Of a DNA stretch of 64,000 bases, positions 46,664-57,926 are shown one piece after another (within the stretch, counting starts at the first letter, position 1; every line of letters begins with the position of its first letter). Both the position numbers and the translations under genes were made by a program. The DNA is from Hyaloperonospora brassicae (taxonomy: Eukaryota > Oomycota > Peronosporomycetes > Peronosporales > Peronosporaceae). The notes below the pieces were generated by a model. The model saw nothing but the letters and a program-made list of their open reading frames with translations, searched no databases and was not told the origin of the DNA. Location of the stretch: assembly GCA_947650285.1 (NCBI GenBank), contig CANTFL010001296.1, positions 478,548 to 542,547 of the forward strand, written 5' to 3'.

Positions 46664-47785
46664 ATGTCTATGCGAGGTGATTCGAAGACCACACAGCCTG
46701 CTGCTGTGCCAGCCTCTGCGGCAGACGCTTCGTCGTCTGCTTCTTGTTCTCCGTCTGCAGCACCTTCTGATGCAGACGCACGCGGTATCGCACCACGCGC
46801 ACATGATGACCTTGGCAATGATGTCATCAATCATGGCGAGTCAGACGTGCCTGACTCGCGCAACGTTCCAGAGGCATCCCGATCACCGGCGGTGCCTCAT
46901 CGTTCGTCAAGAGCACTGTCGAACGAGTGGACTCGTGAAATACATCCCAGTCTGTTCGGCAGTGATGACGAACTCAATGGTGAGGAATACTATGCCTCAC
47001 CAGTATCAACTTGTGCTTCCCCGCAAGAGCGAGATGACGATGGCGAGAGCCACCGTCATTCTGTAAGCCGTGGTACCGAAACAGGTACCACATTGAAGCG
47101 TTCTGAGCTCAAGACGTGGCGATTGCCCGAGCAGCTCATCAATAGCTTATCGCACGAGACAAGCCAACACCATAGAGCTCCTTTATTCGATGCAACTAAG
47201 CTTCATGGCTTAAGTTCCAGCGCGAGTAACTCCCGCGCTAAAGAAGACTTCTATCTCGATGCCTTCCTTAGGCATCGATGGTATAATGGCAACCGAAAGC
47301 GTGACAAGAACTCGCTTTTGGCAGCGTGGAACGCCTTTGTCCAAAACGTCAAGAATTTTGGACGAGAAGGGTGGCTTAAGAAGCTTGAGGCGATACGCCT
47401 CAAGTTCGAAAAGCGAGCGCCAACCGGTGCAAGGTACTGGTTGCATAATCTGTCAATTGGGGCCGGCATTCCATGCTTCACTTGGGGTGATCCTTGTGCG
47501 AGATGTATCGACAACTCGCAACGTGCACATAGGGACGTGTATTCCCTAAGTTCGCCCTGGGGAAGGGCACACATCTCGGCTGAGATGCGGGACGCGATTG
47601 CAAACTTGCAATCCGTCTACAAGCGTCAAAAGCGCGTGTTTACCGATGGACCTCGGACCAATCGGATGCGTCTCGTCATACTGGTGGACGAGACCTTCAA
47701 CGTCAGCCATCAGCTGGGAACGAGGTTCCCAGCTGTCAAAGGAAGGTGGGTACCCACGCCACCGGACGAGGTAACTCGCCCTTGA
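46664..47785 (+). CDS. Antisense ORF of element 1, 373 residues, unknown function
   Basis: An open frame of 373 codons on the strand opposite gag-pol. It starts with ATG 130 bp inside the 3' LTR (the open frame reaches back to a TTG at 46616) and ends with TGA at 47785, overlapping the chromodomain end of pol only in its last 240 bp. Residues 1 to about 150 are Ser/Ala/Asp-rich and probably disordered. Residues about 190-300 look folded, with aromatic and basic residues ([51 protein letters not shown]) and a Cys pair in [11 protein letters not shown]. The end is basic ([19 protein letters not shown]). I do not recognise the family. A likely continuation in another frame is the next entry. Confidence 0.65.
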   Translation: MSMRGDSKTTQPAAVPASAADASSSASCSPSAAPSDADARGIAPRAHDDLGNDVINHGESDVPDSRNVPEASRSPAVPHRSSRALSNEWTREIHPSLFGSDDELNGEEYYASPVSTCASPQERDDDGESHRHSVSRGTETGTTLKRSELKTWRLPEQLINSLSHETSQHHRAPLFDATKLHGLSSSASNSRAKEDFYLDAFLRHRWYNGNRKRDKNSLLAAWNAFVQNVKNFGREGWLKKLEAIRLKFEKRAPTGARYWLHNLSIGAGIPCFTWGDPCARCIDNSQRAHRDVYSLSSPWGRAHISAEMRDAIANLQSVYKRQKRVFTDGPRTNRMRLVILVDETFNVSHQLGTRFPAVKGRWVPTPPDEVTRP

Positions 47786-48773
47786 TTCCGAATCGCCACG
47801 GTGGTTCAAGATACGCTACACAAGAAAGCGTTGACTACCGTGGGAATCCACCAATTGTTCCGGTGGCGGTGGAAAGACAAGGTCCGGCTCAGCCGCCGGG
47901 CCTGCACGAGACTTTGGGTAACCACGAGCGTTACCTGAACGAGCTGAGGGATGACGTCGATCACGGGAACGATCGTAGACACGCCTTGCAGTCGGACGTG
48001 CGACGTCGTCGTGCCGATCGGGAGAAGGACCGATCGGAGTTCGCGTTCGCTCAGCTTGAAAGTGAACGCGAGAGGCGTCGTTTGCGCGACGAGCTAGAGA
48101 CGGATCGTCGCGAGGCCGCGTCGATGAAGGACTAACTCCTTTCGAAGAAGGACCAACTTCAGTGTTTGGTCCGTGATCACAAGAATGTGTTGGGGTTTCT
48201 TGAGCGCGCCGGTTATCTCCGTTCTCGGAAGAGGCCTCGTACTGATGGTACGGGCGGAGACGGCCAACATAAAACGTAGGATGCGTGCGCATCCTGCGAG
48301 GCAACTCAATCGTGTATGCATTGCCCTTGCGGTGCAACACACAAAAGGGACCAATGTATTTCGGCTGTAGCTTGCTACTGCCTACATTAGTGACTACATG
48401 TCCAGGTAAGTTTACCGTAGACAGTATCACTAGGTCGTTAATCTTAAATGAAAGAACATTTGCTCTTCCATTCTTGTCTGCGTTCCGTTTCTGGCGGTCC
48501 ACCGCATTTGCTATGGAGTCCTGGACGAAACGGACTACAGCCTCTCGAGTCAGCAGGAAGTTCTCTGCTGACTCTTTGTTTTGTCTTTTAGTGCGCTTCG
48601 TGCGCACTGCTAAGAGATCGTTCTCTTCTTCAACGAGGGTATCTTCTTCCTCGCTGCCATTGTCGTTAACGATGCTGAATATCCCAACATCGTCATCATT
48701 GTCTGATGTAGCAGCAGCGTCATCGCTACTGCTGAGCTCGATTTCCTAGATGTCGACGTTGTCGACATCGGCA
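47627..48773 (-). pseudogene. Element 1 pol 3' end: integrase tail, linker and chromodomain
   Basis: After the pol break the minus strand continues with an integrase C-terminal segment (DKNGRANVLSFKINDLVIL, then YIGPFCVLHRKGNAYTIELP, the GPF/Y motif), a linker rich in Arg, Ser and Pro, and a chromodomain (LVDSHGSQRFLV, then [19 protein letters not shown]). Two stops interrupt it: TAG at 48748-48746 before the tail and TAG at 47818-47816 in the chromodomain, where a Glu codon would be expected. Confidence 0.8.
47746..48270 (+). pseudogene. Antisense coiled-coil segment, likely frame-shifted continuation of the antisense ORF
   Basis: Directly after the antisense ORF, in another plus frame, 129 codons run to a TAA at 48133-48135 and remain coding-like beyond it to about 48270. 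They encode a strong coiled coil (LNELRDDVDHGNDRRHALQ, FAQLESERERRRLRDELE), then LSKKDQLQCLVRDHKNVLGF and a basic RSRKRPRTDG that could be a nuclear signal. The opposite strand here is the low-complexity linker of pol between integrase and chromodomain, so this may be the strand under selection. A shift near 47770 and one stop would be needed to join it to the upstream ORF. Confidence 0.4.
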
Positions 48774-51452
48774 TCAAACGTATCGGCGTGAGCGGTGATA
48801 AGTGATGAGCAAGAGCCAAAATGGCTTTTGCTCGAGCGAGCTCCCCCCCCTTAACTCAGAGTCACTCTGTATGAGAGCGGGAATACGTGGGTGGCGTAAG
48901 CCATTCACGTAGAACGGTGTATGCGTTGTGGACGCATGCACGGAGTTGTTGATGGCAAACTCAACCATCGGTAAGAACTCACTCCAATGTGAAAAGGAGT
49001 GGACGTATCCACCAAGAATTTCTTCGAGGACACGGTTCGCACGTTCTGTCTGGCCATCTGTTTCAGGATGGTCAGAGGTTGACATCTTCAACCTTGTTCC
49101 CAATGTGCGGAACACGGATTGCCAAAATGCCGCCGTGAACCGAGGATCACGGTCGGATACGAGTTCACGGGGTAAACCGTGGAGTCGAAACACAGTGTCG
49201 ATGAAGACACGCGCACAGCCGTGGGCGTTGATCGATTCTGGGACTGCTAGAAAGATGTACCATCTTGCTGAAACGATCCACAAAGACAAGAATACCATTA
49301 TTCTTGTGAGTGTCTTCGGGAAACCCGAAGACAAAGTCCATGGAAACGGACTCCAACACTCTGCCGGGACCGGCAGAGGTTGTAACGGTGCACGGGATGA
49401 AGGACTAGGCTTCACCCGTTGACAGACCTCGCAAGAACGAATGTACTTGCGGACAAACTGATACTGGCGGGGCCAGTAAAAGTCACGACTGACCGTGAGG
49501 TAAGTCTTTTCTCGGCCACGATGCCCGCCAGACGGCGCATCGTGACATTCGAACATGATGCGTAATCGCAATTCATCATGATCGGGAACGACGACACGCG
49601 GCGTGTCGTCGGCAACTGCTGTATAGTATAGCAAGCCATTGCGAGTCGTGTACCGATACAAAGAGGAACGGTACAGGGCCGGCAAATCCGACAAGGATTT
49701 CCGGGAAGGGTTCGCAAGATGACCCACCAAACGGAGGAGATTCGTGTCTCCTGCGTATGCCTTCCGCACGTCGTCGAGTAACGGCGACGACGGCACACTG
49801 ATGTACAGTGTCGCAACAGTGGGCAAGGCCTCACTGTTGACTCGGGTCGTTGGCTCGAAGTCGGGCCGACGTGATAATGCATCAGCGACGACATTAAGTC
49901 GTCCTGGCTTGTACTCCACGGAGAAGTTATACTCCGCGAAGAAGAACAGCCACCTCGCCATCCTTTGCGAGAGGTGTGGACTGTTTACGGCCGTGCGTAG
50001 TGCTGCATGGTCCGTATAGACGATGAACGGTCTATATCCCAAGAGATGGACCTGGACCTTAGCCAGTGCATACTTCATGGCAAGGAGTTCCTTGTCATGC
50101 ACTGGGTAATTGCGTTCAGCTGGTTGCAGCTGACGCGATTGATAGCAGACGACGCGCTCTGTGCCGTCTGTGTCATACTGCATCAACGCACAGCCGATAG
50201 AAAAATCGCTGGCGTCACAGACCACATGAAAAGGTCTGTTCTGATCTGCAATCGCCAAGGTGGGCGATTGCATCAAGCTTTTCTTGATGCTTTCAAAGGA
50301 ACGCTGACAGTCAGCGTTCCATGACCACTTAACATCTTTATTGAGCAAGCAAGAAAGATGAACAGTCATCTCGGCGTAATTGCGTGAGTACTTGTGCAAG
50401 TACGCCGCTAAGCCAAGGAACTTACGAAGTCCCTTGACATCGACTGTCACTAGCCAGTCGGTGATCGCCTTGATCTTTTCGGGATCAGGGCGTACGCTTT
50501 GTTTGCCGACGATGCACCCAAGAAGTGGTATTTCGCTCGCCGCAAATATACACTTCTTGAGGTTGGCATACAACTTATGCTTGCGCATAAGTTGAAGAAC
50601 CTGACGGACGTGAGTTCGGTGGACTTCAACGTCCGTCCTTCCATCCATAGCCCGGCTATGGACGAACACATCATCGAAATAACTCGGTGCGAAATCCCGC
50701 ACCGGTCTCAACAGATTTGTAACGCATCTGTTGAATGTCGAAGGGGCATTACTCAGCTCCTGTGGCATCACTAGCCACTCCCACAGCATCCCGCTGGGGG
50801 TGCTCACTGCTGTGTACGGAACATCCCGTTCACGCATAAGGATCTGATAGAATCCGTCCATCAGATCCATGGACGAAAAGATGGTACTCTTTGACATACC
50901 ATCTATGATTGCGTCCTTTCTTGGTATCGGCGTCTGAGCCGGTACCGTTGCAGCATTCAACTTGTTGAATGCGTGCACTATCCGCCATCCTCCTGTGGTC
51001 TTTCGCACACAGAAGGTCGGAGAGCTGTGATGGGAAGTCGATTCCCTCACATGGCCCGCTGCTAAGCGATCGGCAAAGAACTTGTCGATCGCTAGTACTT
51101 GTTCACGAGGCAGTGGCCACTGCTTCATGACACAGTACTTCGAGCCCGGTTTGAGCTCGATCTCGTGTCGAGTGCCTTTGTCCTTAGGCAACTCGCAAGG
51201 TACGGATTCAGGGAACACATCCCTGAATTCGATCAAATCCTTATACAAAGAATTTGCCTGAAGCGACTTCCAGGATTGAGACGTGTATCTCTCAATCCGA
51301 GTCTTCTCATCGATGACACTTTCGTCCATCGATGAACTGCTGAGAATCCTCTCGGTCTCAGTAAACAACGTTGCTGATACGATTATCGGTAACGTACTCG
51401 TCCTCCGCGACGAGTACACAGATCTGCTTGACTTTGCCACTACGCAGATCAC
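48774..51452 (-). pseudogene. Element 1 pol: reverse transcriptase, RNase H, integrase
   Basis: An open frame of 892 codons. The reverse transcriptase has WRIVHAFNKLNAATVPAQTP, MDLMDGFYQI and the active site YFDD (residues 258-261); MPQELSNAP carries Glu where Gly is usual. RNase H has HVVCDASDFSIGCAL and VYTDHAALRT. Integrase has the HHCC zinc site (HDAPSGGHRGREKTY ... CEVCQRVK). In the catalytic core the first Asp (SMDF) lies in another frame for about 60 codons (49359 to about 49240), because two opposing frame shifts bracket it; the frame then returns for VSDRDPRF and DGQTERANRV. A C8 run at 48843-48850 marks the break before the integrase tail. Original function: copying element RNA and inserting the DNA. 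Confidence 0.9.
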
Positions 51453-52080
51453 GCAAGAACCGTTTCGGTTCTAGCGTCGGCAGTTGAGTTATCTCCGAAG
51501 TTAACTTCGGAGGCGCAACCAGATCAAGCGTGTAAGCGCCTACGCTTGATCCATCATTAACCAAGACATTCAGTGTCTCGATTACCTCCTGGGAAATCAC
51601 TTCCACAGGATCCGGGACAGCTTTCTCCACAATGTAGTGATCATCTACATTGTGTTCTTGTACAGTCGTGCTAACGACCGTACCACAAGTGAGGCCATCG
51701 CACTCACTCGCAGTACACCCACGTGAGTGTGGGCGTTCCAAGATATTCGTCAGGTTGTTATCTGAGGAACAAGTGGCAGGTATCGTAACCGATCGATACT
51801 GCCAACTCACCCTTGGCTCGTATTTCCTGAGCCAAGGCAACCCTAAGATGACGTCGAACTTGTCATCTAGGTCAAGCACGATGAAATCATCATCGTACTG
51901 TTCGCCTTTTGGCGTGTAGTGGATTCCGACTACACGTTTCTTCACAGTGATCGATGCGCCTGTCGCTAGGCGCACCGTCATTCTTGTTGGAGGGATCTCC
52001 CGCTCCATGAAGTTAAAACTTCCTGCCTCTAGCGACTGACGACGAACAAAATTGTTCGACGCCCCACAGTCAACTAGGGC
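51358..52080 (-). pseudogene. Element 1 aspartic protease region
   Basis: Upstream of the first Met at 52008 the frame reads RALVDCGASNNFVRRQSL, a retropepsin active site with Cys in place of the usual Ser or Thr (D-C-G-A). The second half has KFDVILGLPWLRKYEPRVSW, the usual ILG-W signature. A variable linker of about 100 residues leads toward pol, which is in a different frame. Confidence 0.8.
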
Positions 52081-52238
52081 GCGAAGTTACAAGTCTTTTG
52101 TCACTTCTAACTTCAAGGTGATGAGAGACACCTCATCACCAGGTGCAGAGACACACAGAAATTGTGTGTCGGGAGCAACCTTCTACAGGAGATTTGCAAA
52201 TTCTCTTGATGTTTCTGGATCAGTAGGGCGCTCCGCCC

Positions 52239-53174
52239 CTACTGATCCCGACCGTTTTTATGGTCCGCTTTGCTGTGCGACTTCGCAACAGCAATGGACC
52301 CTCTCCCTCCAGTTCTTCTTGCTGGTGGGTGAACACTGCGCTCAGCACAGCGAGGTCCTGAGCGGGGGATACTGCATTCATATGCGTAGTGTCCCAACTT
52401 GTGACAGCGATGGCATCTCACCATTCGCTTTTCGTTCATAGGGCGAGGTTTCTCGCCCCCGACTTGACAGAGGTCTATAGGTTCTGGACCTCTGACTGCT
52501 AATCGTATCTGTGGACGATGCGGGGTCAACGTAGCGTGAGACTGTCTCACGCTATAATCTTCTTGCTCCGCTGCGAAGATTGTCTCTGAGAGCAGCTTTA
52601 GCTCTCCGCGGAACAGGTGGTCCCTAACGGGACCGTCTGAAAGCCCTTGAATAAAGATTGTGATCAACACAAACTCACTCACAGGGTTCACTACCATGCA
52701 GCTTGCAAGGTATCGTACGTGTTGGGCGTAAGCGTGAACCTTACGCTTACCCTGCTTGATTTGCAGGAGCTACGAAAGAGTCCTGAACTATGCTCTGGGC
52801 GGCTCAAACGTCTCACTGAGCAGGGTCTTGAAGATTCTCAACGACCCAAACACATGTGGGTCGTGCAACTTGGGGTTCAGGGCCCAAGCTCTGGCTTCTT
52901 CTGCCAGGTTAGACTGAGCGAATGAGACTTGCATTCGCTCATCATCGATGCGACGAGCATCGATGGCATCGTCCAGCTCGACGAACCACCTCAACAGCGA
53001 GTCTTCCTCGACTACCCGATACTTGGAGACCTCTAGTTTTAGAGACTCCCGTCGACGCTCACGCGTCGTCTCTGCGGACCGAGATTGTTGTTGTCTCAGT
53101 GCTTCGGTCCGCTGGTGATCTTGTTGTTGAAACAAGATCATTTGCGCTCGCGACTGGTCAAGTTTTCGTTGCAA
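52239..53174 (-). pseudogene. Element 1 gag with zinc knuckle, frame-broken
   Basis: Reading down the minus strand from about 53174: a Gln/Arg-rich helix (KLDQSRAQMILFQQQDHQR), the capsid-like segment LLRWFVELDDAIDARR with LAEEARAWAL, then a break between 52788 and 52697, and SEFVLITIFIQGLSDGPVRD. A CCHC knuckle (CHRCHKLGHYAYEC) ends the protein. The packaging role is known for the family. Confidence 0.8.
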
Positions 53175-53394
53175 GAACTTGCTAATAACGACATGTTGCT
53201 GGTCCCTACCCCTTTAAGGATAGCATGGCCCAGATACCTTCTTCGCCAACGGTCGAACTCATTCGTTAGATCGCACTCCATTCGATGTCGCTCAAATGGG
53301 AGTGGCTTTCACGGTTTCCGTGAAAGCTGTCGCCGTCTACATCGTCCAACATGTTCATGTTGTGCGATGCGAGTGTGGTCCTTGGACGGACTAC

Positions 53395-53406
53395 AAAGTG
53401 CTACCA
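53395..53406 (-). promoter_or_regulatory. Element 1 primer-binding site
   Basis: Two bases inside the 5' LTR, TGGTAGCACTTT on the minus strand begins with the complement of a tRNA CCA end. The tRNA itself is not identified. Confidence 0.65.
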
Positions 53407-53408
53407 GG

Positions 53409-53851
53409 TGTAACGGGGCACTGTTGACTACGTACTGGATGATCAGTACGGAGTATACTTCCACTGACGACAGTGGTCGACAGTACCCTGATAGGTGTTT
53501 AATGAACCCAGAGGAAGGAAAGGAGACTAAGGTGAAAGACCCTAGTCTCTTGGTAAAAGTAAAACTGTATTAATATAATTAAGTCCTATAACTCCTTGAA
53601 TCTTCTGTTGTCCTGACTTAAATATACCAACCTAACTGTATGTATGATGACGTCTACTCACCACCCATTGCGCGCGTCTAGCAGCGATTGGTGGGTTGAT
53701 ATCATCACGATATCAACCAATGAGTAGACCCTTCGGTCATCCCAACAATATCACCATATCTTGTGATATTGTTAAAATAATATTCGACGTAATATTGTTT
53801 ATTGTCAGATTGTTTTAATGACAATCTCATGTAACGGGCTACCCCGTTAAA
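53409..53851 (-). repeat. Element 1 5' LTR
   Basis: 443 bp, about 97-98 percent identical by eye to the 3' copy. On the plus strand its last bases are GTTAAA where GTTACA is expected, so this outer edge is altered. Confidence 0.92.
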
Positions 53852-53864
53852 TTAAGCATCCGGC

Positions 53865-54362
53865 ATGTCATGCGTTATCACCGACTCAACGAGCAATACT
53901 GCTGAATATAGGGGCCTCGTTCATCCCCTTCGTCGAGCAACATACGAGGGCTACACTCCTCTCCGCGTGATCGGGGACAGTGACGTGATCATCCGTCAGC
54001 AAAGGCTTCATCGCCCGCCAAAAATCTTCGGTCTTCGTATGTTGTATGAACACTCTAGGCGATGTGCTGATAGCCTCGTCGTGCTGAGCCGACCGCAACA
54101 CTACCGGTGTTACAACAAGATGGACGATCGTGCTGCCAACATTGCTATGGACTCCTCTCGCTCGATCAAGACGGCATCGGATGACGACCGGCCGATTATG
54201 ACAGATCTCGCCCGATTCCTGTCCTGGACAATGACATCGAGTATTGGACATCCATGCACCTGCAGACGCGACCTGACATTGCACCGGGTTTTGACCGGCT
54301 CGATGACGACAGCGCTTGGCCCCTTACCCCCTTTAGGTAGTGAGTGCATCAACCTTGGTTGA
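53865..54362 (+). pseudogene. Retrotransposon RNase H fragment of another family
   Basis: The frame reads ITDSTSNTAEYRGLVHPLRR, then YTPLRVIGDSDVIIRQQ, HSRRCADSLVVL and KMDDRAANIAMD, a plausible RNase H fold end as in oomycete retroelements. No polymerase or integrase flanks it, and it begins right after element 1, which may have inserted into this older copy. The last 60 codons have no clear family features. Confidence 0.6.
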
Positions 54363-55148
54363 CACCTCACTTCCGTAGCTGCCAATCTTACTAAAAACCG
54401 TTGCGTCCCGCGTAGCGTAGCAAGTAACGTACTCATCTCGGCCAAAAGAGATCTCTTAAATTTTTTATTGCACCTCAACGTCAACAATAACGTGCCACGC
54501 AGAGATGAGCAACGAGTTGACCGAATCACTCGCCATTGGCACTCATCTCCTTATAGCCATATTACTTTGATAATAAGTGGAGACATACATTCAAGAGTGG
54601 CAGGTCGTCCGGAACACTGCCAAGCGTTTGACTACTCATTTATCTACCATAAAGAAAACCTCTGTATAGCACGGCACGTTTCGATTGGCATTGCGGCACC
54701 TAGTAAAAAATCTCTAACGATAGGTATAAAAAGTAGCGGCTTTGTTTGCTTGTACGTGGGGATCAGCTTTTTTAACAGGTAGAAGCTTGTTGTCGTCACG
54801 AATATATACATATATTGTTCCCTGGACCGGCGCCTTCACAAGGTTGACCTCTCGCATTGACCTTGTCATAAGCTAGCTTTCAGTAAATAAAAACATCGTA
54901 TAATTTATCTCCTCGAATATCAGTTTACCAGTTACTTTTAGCCATTACGGCGTCTTAGTGATGTTAGAGTGAGCCTAATGAAATTTTGTTGTGGCTAGGA
55001 GCGGGCTGGAATGGTCTGCCGTCCACAATAGGCGATCGTTTAAATATGGGGACATCCAAAGTACATTCATAGCTTCGACATCTATTCGATTATGTAGCTT
55101 GATTCGCTCTTTCTGATTGACCAGGTGGTGCATGCTCTTGACACTAGA
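54363..55148. other. AT-rich spacer between elements 1 and 2
   Basis: No coding frame or repeat recognised. Confidence 0.5.
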
Positions 55149-55646
55149 TGTACCCGGGTTACACCACATGTGTGAATTACATAATATGTGTGAGTAACAT
55201 AACATGTGTGATTTACACAAGGGACGGAGTCCTATTGAAAATGATATTCGAACACCGTATCAATTATTGAAGACTGATGCCTGTCAACCATTGATTACTA
55301 GATCTTGCGAGAGGTATTAATTAGAACATTAGGGTCTAGATTAAGTACGTTATTCGGAGGAATTTTCTTTCAGATAAAAATTTAAATAAAGTTCAGTTCC
55401 ACTTTTGATCACTTACAGACACGTGCCTCACGAGGCGTCTTTGATCGGCAGGAGCTAGCAATACCTGTGAGGGTAGCTGATCCTGAGCACTCTGTGCTGT
55501 GATTCTCTTGAATCGTTAGGTCCCCTGGAACAGGAACCGTAAGCTCTAGAAGCTTGTTGACTTTATGAGTCGGGTTCTCTGAGCCAAAGTTGCTCGTTGA
55601 GCGTTAAGTCTTCCTCTGACTTCAGGAGCTGTGTAGCTCCGCTACA
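55149..55646 (+). repeat. Element 2 left (5') LTR
   Basis: Starts TGTACCCGGGTTACAC, ends GTGTAGCTCCGCTACA. 498 bp. It shares blocks such as AATAAAGTTCAGTTCC and GGTCCCCTGGAACAGG with the right LTR but has many differences and ACATGTGTG repeats near its start. Confidence 0.85.
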
Positions 55647-55648
55647 CT

Positions 55649-55656
55649 TGGTATCA
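55649..55656 (+). promoter_or_regulatory. Element 2 primer-binding site
   Basis: TGGTATCA, the classic initiator-Met tRNA complement start, three bases after the LTR. Confidence 0.75.
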
Positions 55657-55679
55657 CTTGTAGTCAATCTGCAACTGAG

Positions 55680-56732
55680 TCGTTACGAGTGACCCTATGT
55701 GATGATGGAGCAATCCACACCCTTACTGAAGACCAAGAGTTTGCGCTCGACAAGCTGACCGCGGCCGTAGGGCCAGAATATGTTGAGTTTCTCGCTGCTT
55801 AAGGCCCCGACGTGCAAAATGCGCGTGTCGAGACCTTCATGCAGTATAAAACGGCCCTATTAGGGCAGTACAAAACCAAGTAGCGTCGTCTATGACAACA
55901 CGCTTCGTGACAATGCCAGACGGAGAGGCTAAGCTTCGTCCCCTCAGGGTGGACGTCAAACATTACTCCGGAAAGGAGGGGAGAAATCTCACCCTCTGGA
56001 TCCGTGAGATCGAGATGGCCATGAGATCTGACTTAATTTCAATTGAGCATCAGCGAGTCGCGCTGGTCATCGCTGAACGCGATGGTAGAGCTAGAGAGTG
56101 GGCTCTGACGTGCAACACGTCTGTTGACTTGGCGTTTCCCACATGGGATTCGCTCATTTCCTTTTTGCGAGTTTTCTCACCGCCTAACCAGGCCTATTGC
56201 GTGCGCTCACGCTTCTTATCTAACCGTCAGGCTAAGAATGAGCTGACGGACTATGTCCAAGAGTTGAGAACTCTGATGGCTGCTACGCAGTATGACCCTC
56301 TCCCTGAGACAGTCTACGTGACTGTCTTCATGGAAGGTCTTCGCACTGGCGTGGCCACGACCGAGGTCTTCCGGGACCATCCTTCTACGTTTGAAGAGGC
56401 GGTTAGCATCGCTCAAAATGCTGAGCACAACTTCAAGTCGGCCAGAATTGGTTGAGACGGGTACAGCTCAAGCTTTGAGAGGGCAACCTCCACAAACACC
56501 TCGGCTTACTGTAAGCCAGAACCAATGGGTCTCAGCTATGCTGAAGATGGAGGTGAAGCTGATCTTCATGTTGCAGAGCAACAACAGGAAGTTAAATGTT
56601 GTTATATGCGCGGAAGCACTAAACACTTTCGTCCCACTTGTCCTTTGCGCAAGCAGTACCAGAATTCCACGAGTCGAAAGCCCGGCCCCAACCAGAAGTC
56701 TGGTATGGCACGGGTAAATGTCGACACCCAGT
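55680..56732 (+). pseudogene. Element 2 gag
   Basis: A 187-codon frame (55892-56455) encodes a capsid-like domain (LTLWIREIEMAMRSDLI, DYVQELRTLM, FMEGLRTGV). Upstream sequence (about 55735-55880) is coding-like in another frame with TAA and TAG stops. A shift at about 56455 leads to the knuckle region CCYMRGSTKHFRPTC, where the second Cys of the CCHC motif is Arg. Confidence 0.75.
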
Positions 56733-56790
56733 AGGCGAGGGGTGACCTAATGGAGAGGAACTAGGTTCTGTCACTTCTCTACGAGGTAGA

Positions 56791-57762
56791 GTGGAACAGG
56801 GCTTAGTCCCACAGAGCTTTGTGCCAGCCAGCACAGAGCTTGGATACAAGTCTGGTTGGTTAGCCGCCGCGGCAACAGGGAGAGAATTTGAGAAGCATTG
56901 GTCGATTCTAATCGATTCCGGAGCATCATGCAATTATGCTCGACGTCGTTTCCTTGACGGGGTCAGCGATATGCTAAAACGCTCAAAGCGCATGAAGGTG
57001 ATTCGATCACCGTTCTTTAGCGACTGGTAGTCGCGTCACGGTGCCTAAATTTCCGTTGAACTTAGGCGTGAAGTGTTTGGACTTTGCTATCATTGAACGC
57101 TGTCTTGTCCTCGATTTGGATTCGAAATACGATCTCATTCTGGGTATGGCCTGGCTCGAGCGCCATGAGCCATGGTTGATTGTAGGTACAAGACCTTGGG
57201 CGCCACGCGCGATGTACCTAGAGAAGTTTTGGAGAGTCATGAACCCACCTTCGATAGGCAACAAAAGCGCTATTGGCGCGAGACATTGACGGAAGATGTC
57301 AATGTGCTGGACATTGGTATGTTCGAGTTAATTAACTCCAATGTCAATGACGTGAATATTGAGCGGAGATCTTTCACCGTATGTGAAACGATTCGTACTC
57401 CGTTGAGTGATACCCGTTGTGATAACGAGTCATTGCATGCGGCAGGCATGATAGGCCTAGGGACGAGACGTCAAGAATGTAATTCCTTTGATGTGAGTGG
57501 GGTGGCACGTGAAAATCCACCGAGTGAGGGCGGCCGCGATGGCACCTCACTGAATGTCGGTATTGTAATTGTTGTCGAAAAGTCGAATCATTCAAGGCTA
57601 GGCCCACATAATGCACGTGAACTGGTACGTTTAGATACAATGAGTGAAGTGTTCGAGTTACGTAACTCTCCACCAGATTTCGTTTACGATATGAGCTCTC
57701 GTACAGAGCGTGCTATGATAGATAGAAACCACGACGAACCCATTGTCCTGGCCTTTTAAAGG
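56791..57762 (+). pseudogene. Element 2 aspartic protease and linker
   Basis: The active site is intact, HWSILIDSGASCNYARRRFL, but a stop at 57028-57030 splits it from the second half (KYDLILGMAWLERHEPW) in another frame. A 195-codon frame to 57759 covers the linker to reverse transcriptase. Confidence 0.75.
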
Positions 57763-57926
57763 CGTGATATGAAGTCAGCGCAACAATCCCAACGCAGGTG
57801 GATACTGATAAGCGCCAAACATGCGTGCAGCAATAAGGTGATCAGAGTATACATACACTATATGCACTTGTCAACGGAGCGACTAGCCTTGTTGGTGGCA
57901 ACATTAGTCTTGAGACACTTACATCC

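Larger units (their letters stand above)
46092..53851 (-). mobile_element. Element 1: Ty3/Gypsy chromovirus, nearly full length
   Basis: Two direct LTRs (46092-46533 and 53409-53851) enclose, on the minus strand, gag with a zinc knuckle, protease, reverse transcriptase, RNase H, integrase and a chromodomain, in Gypsy order. Next to the right LTR, which is the 5' one, is a tRNA primer site starting TGGTAGCAC (53406 downward, two bases inside). Next to the left LTR is the purine tract TAAGGAGGGTGA (46545-46534). The LTRs differ at only about ten positions, so the insertion is fairly recent, yet gag-pol already has several stops and frame shifts. The flanking five bases (ATAGG and TTAAG) do not match. 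A long antisense frame occupies the 3' end. Confidence 0.94.
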
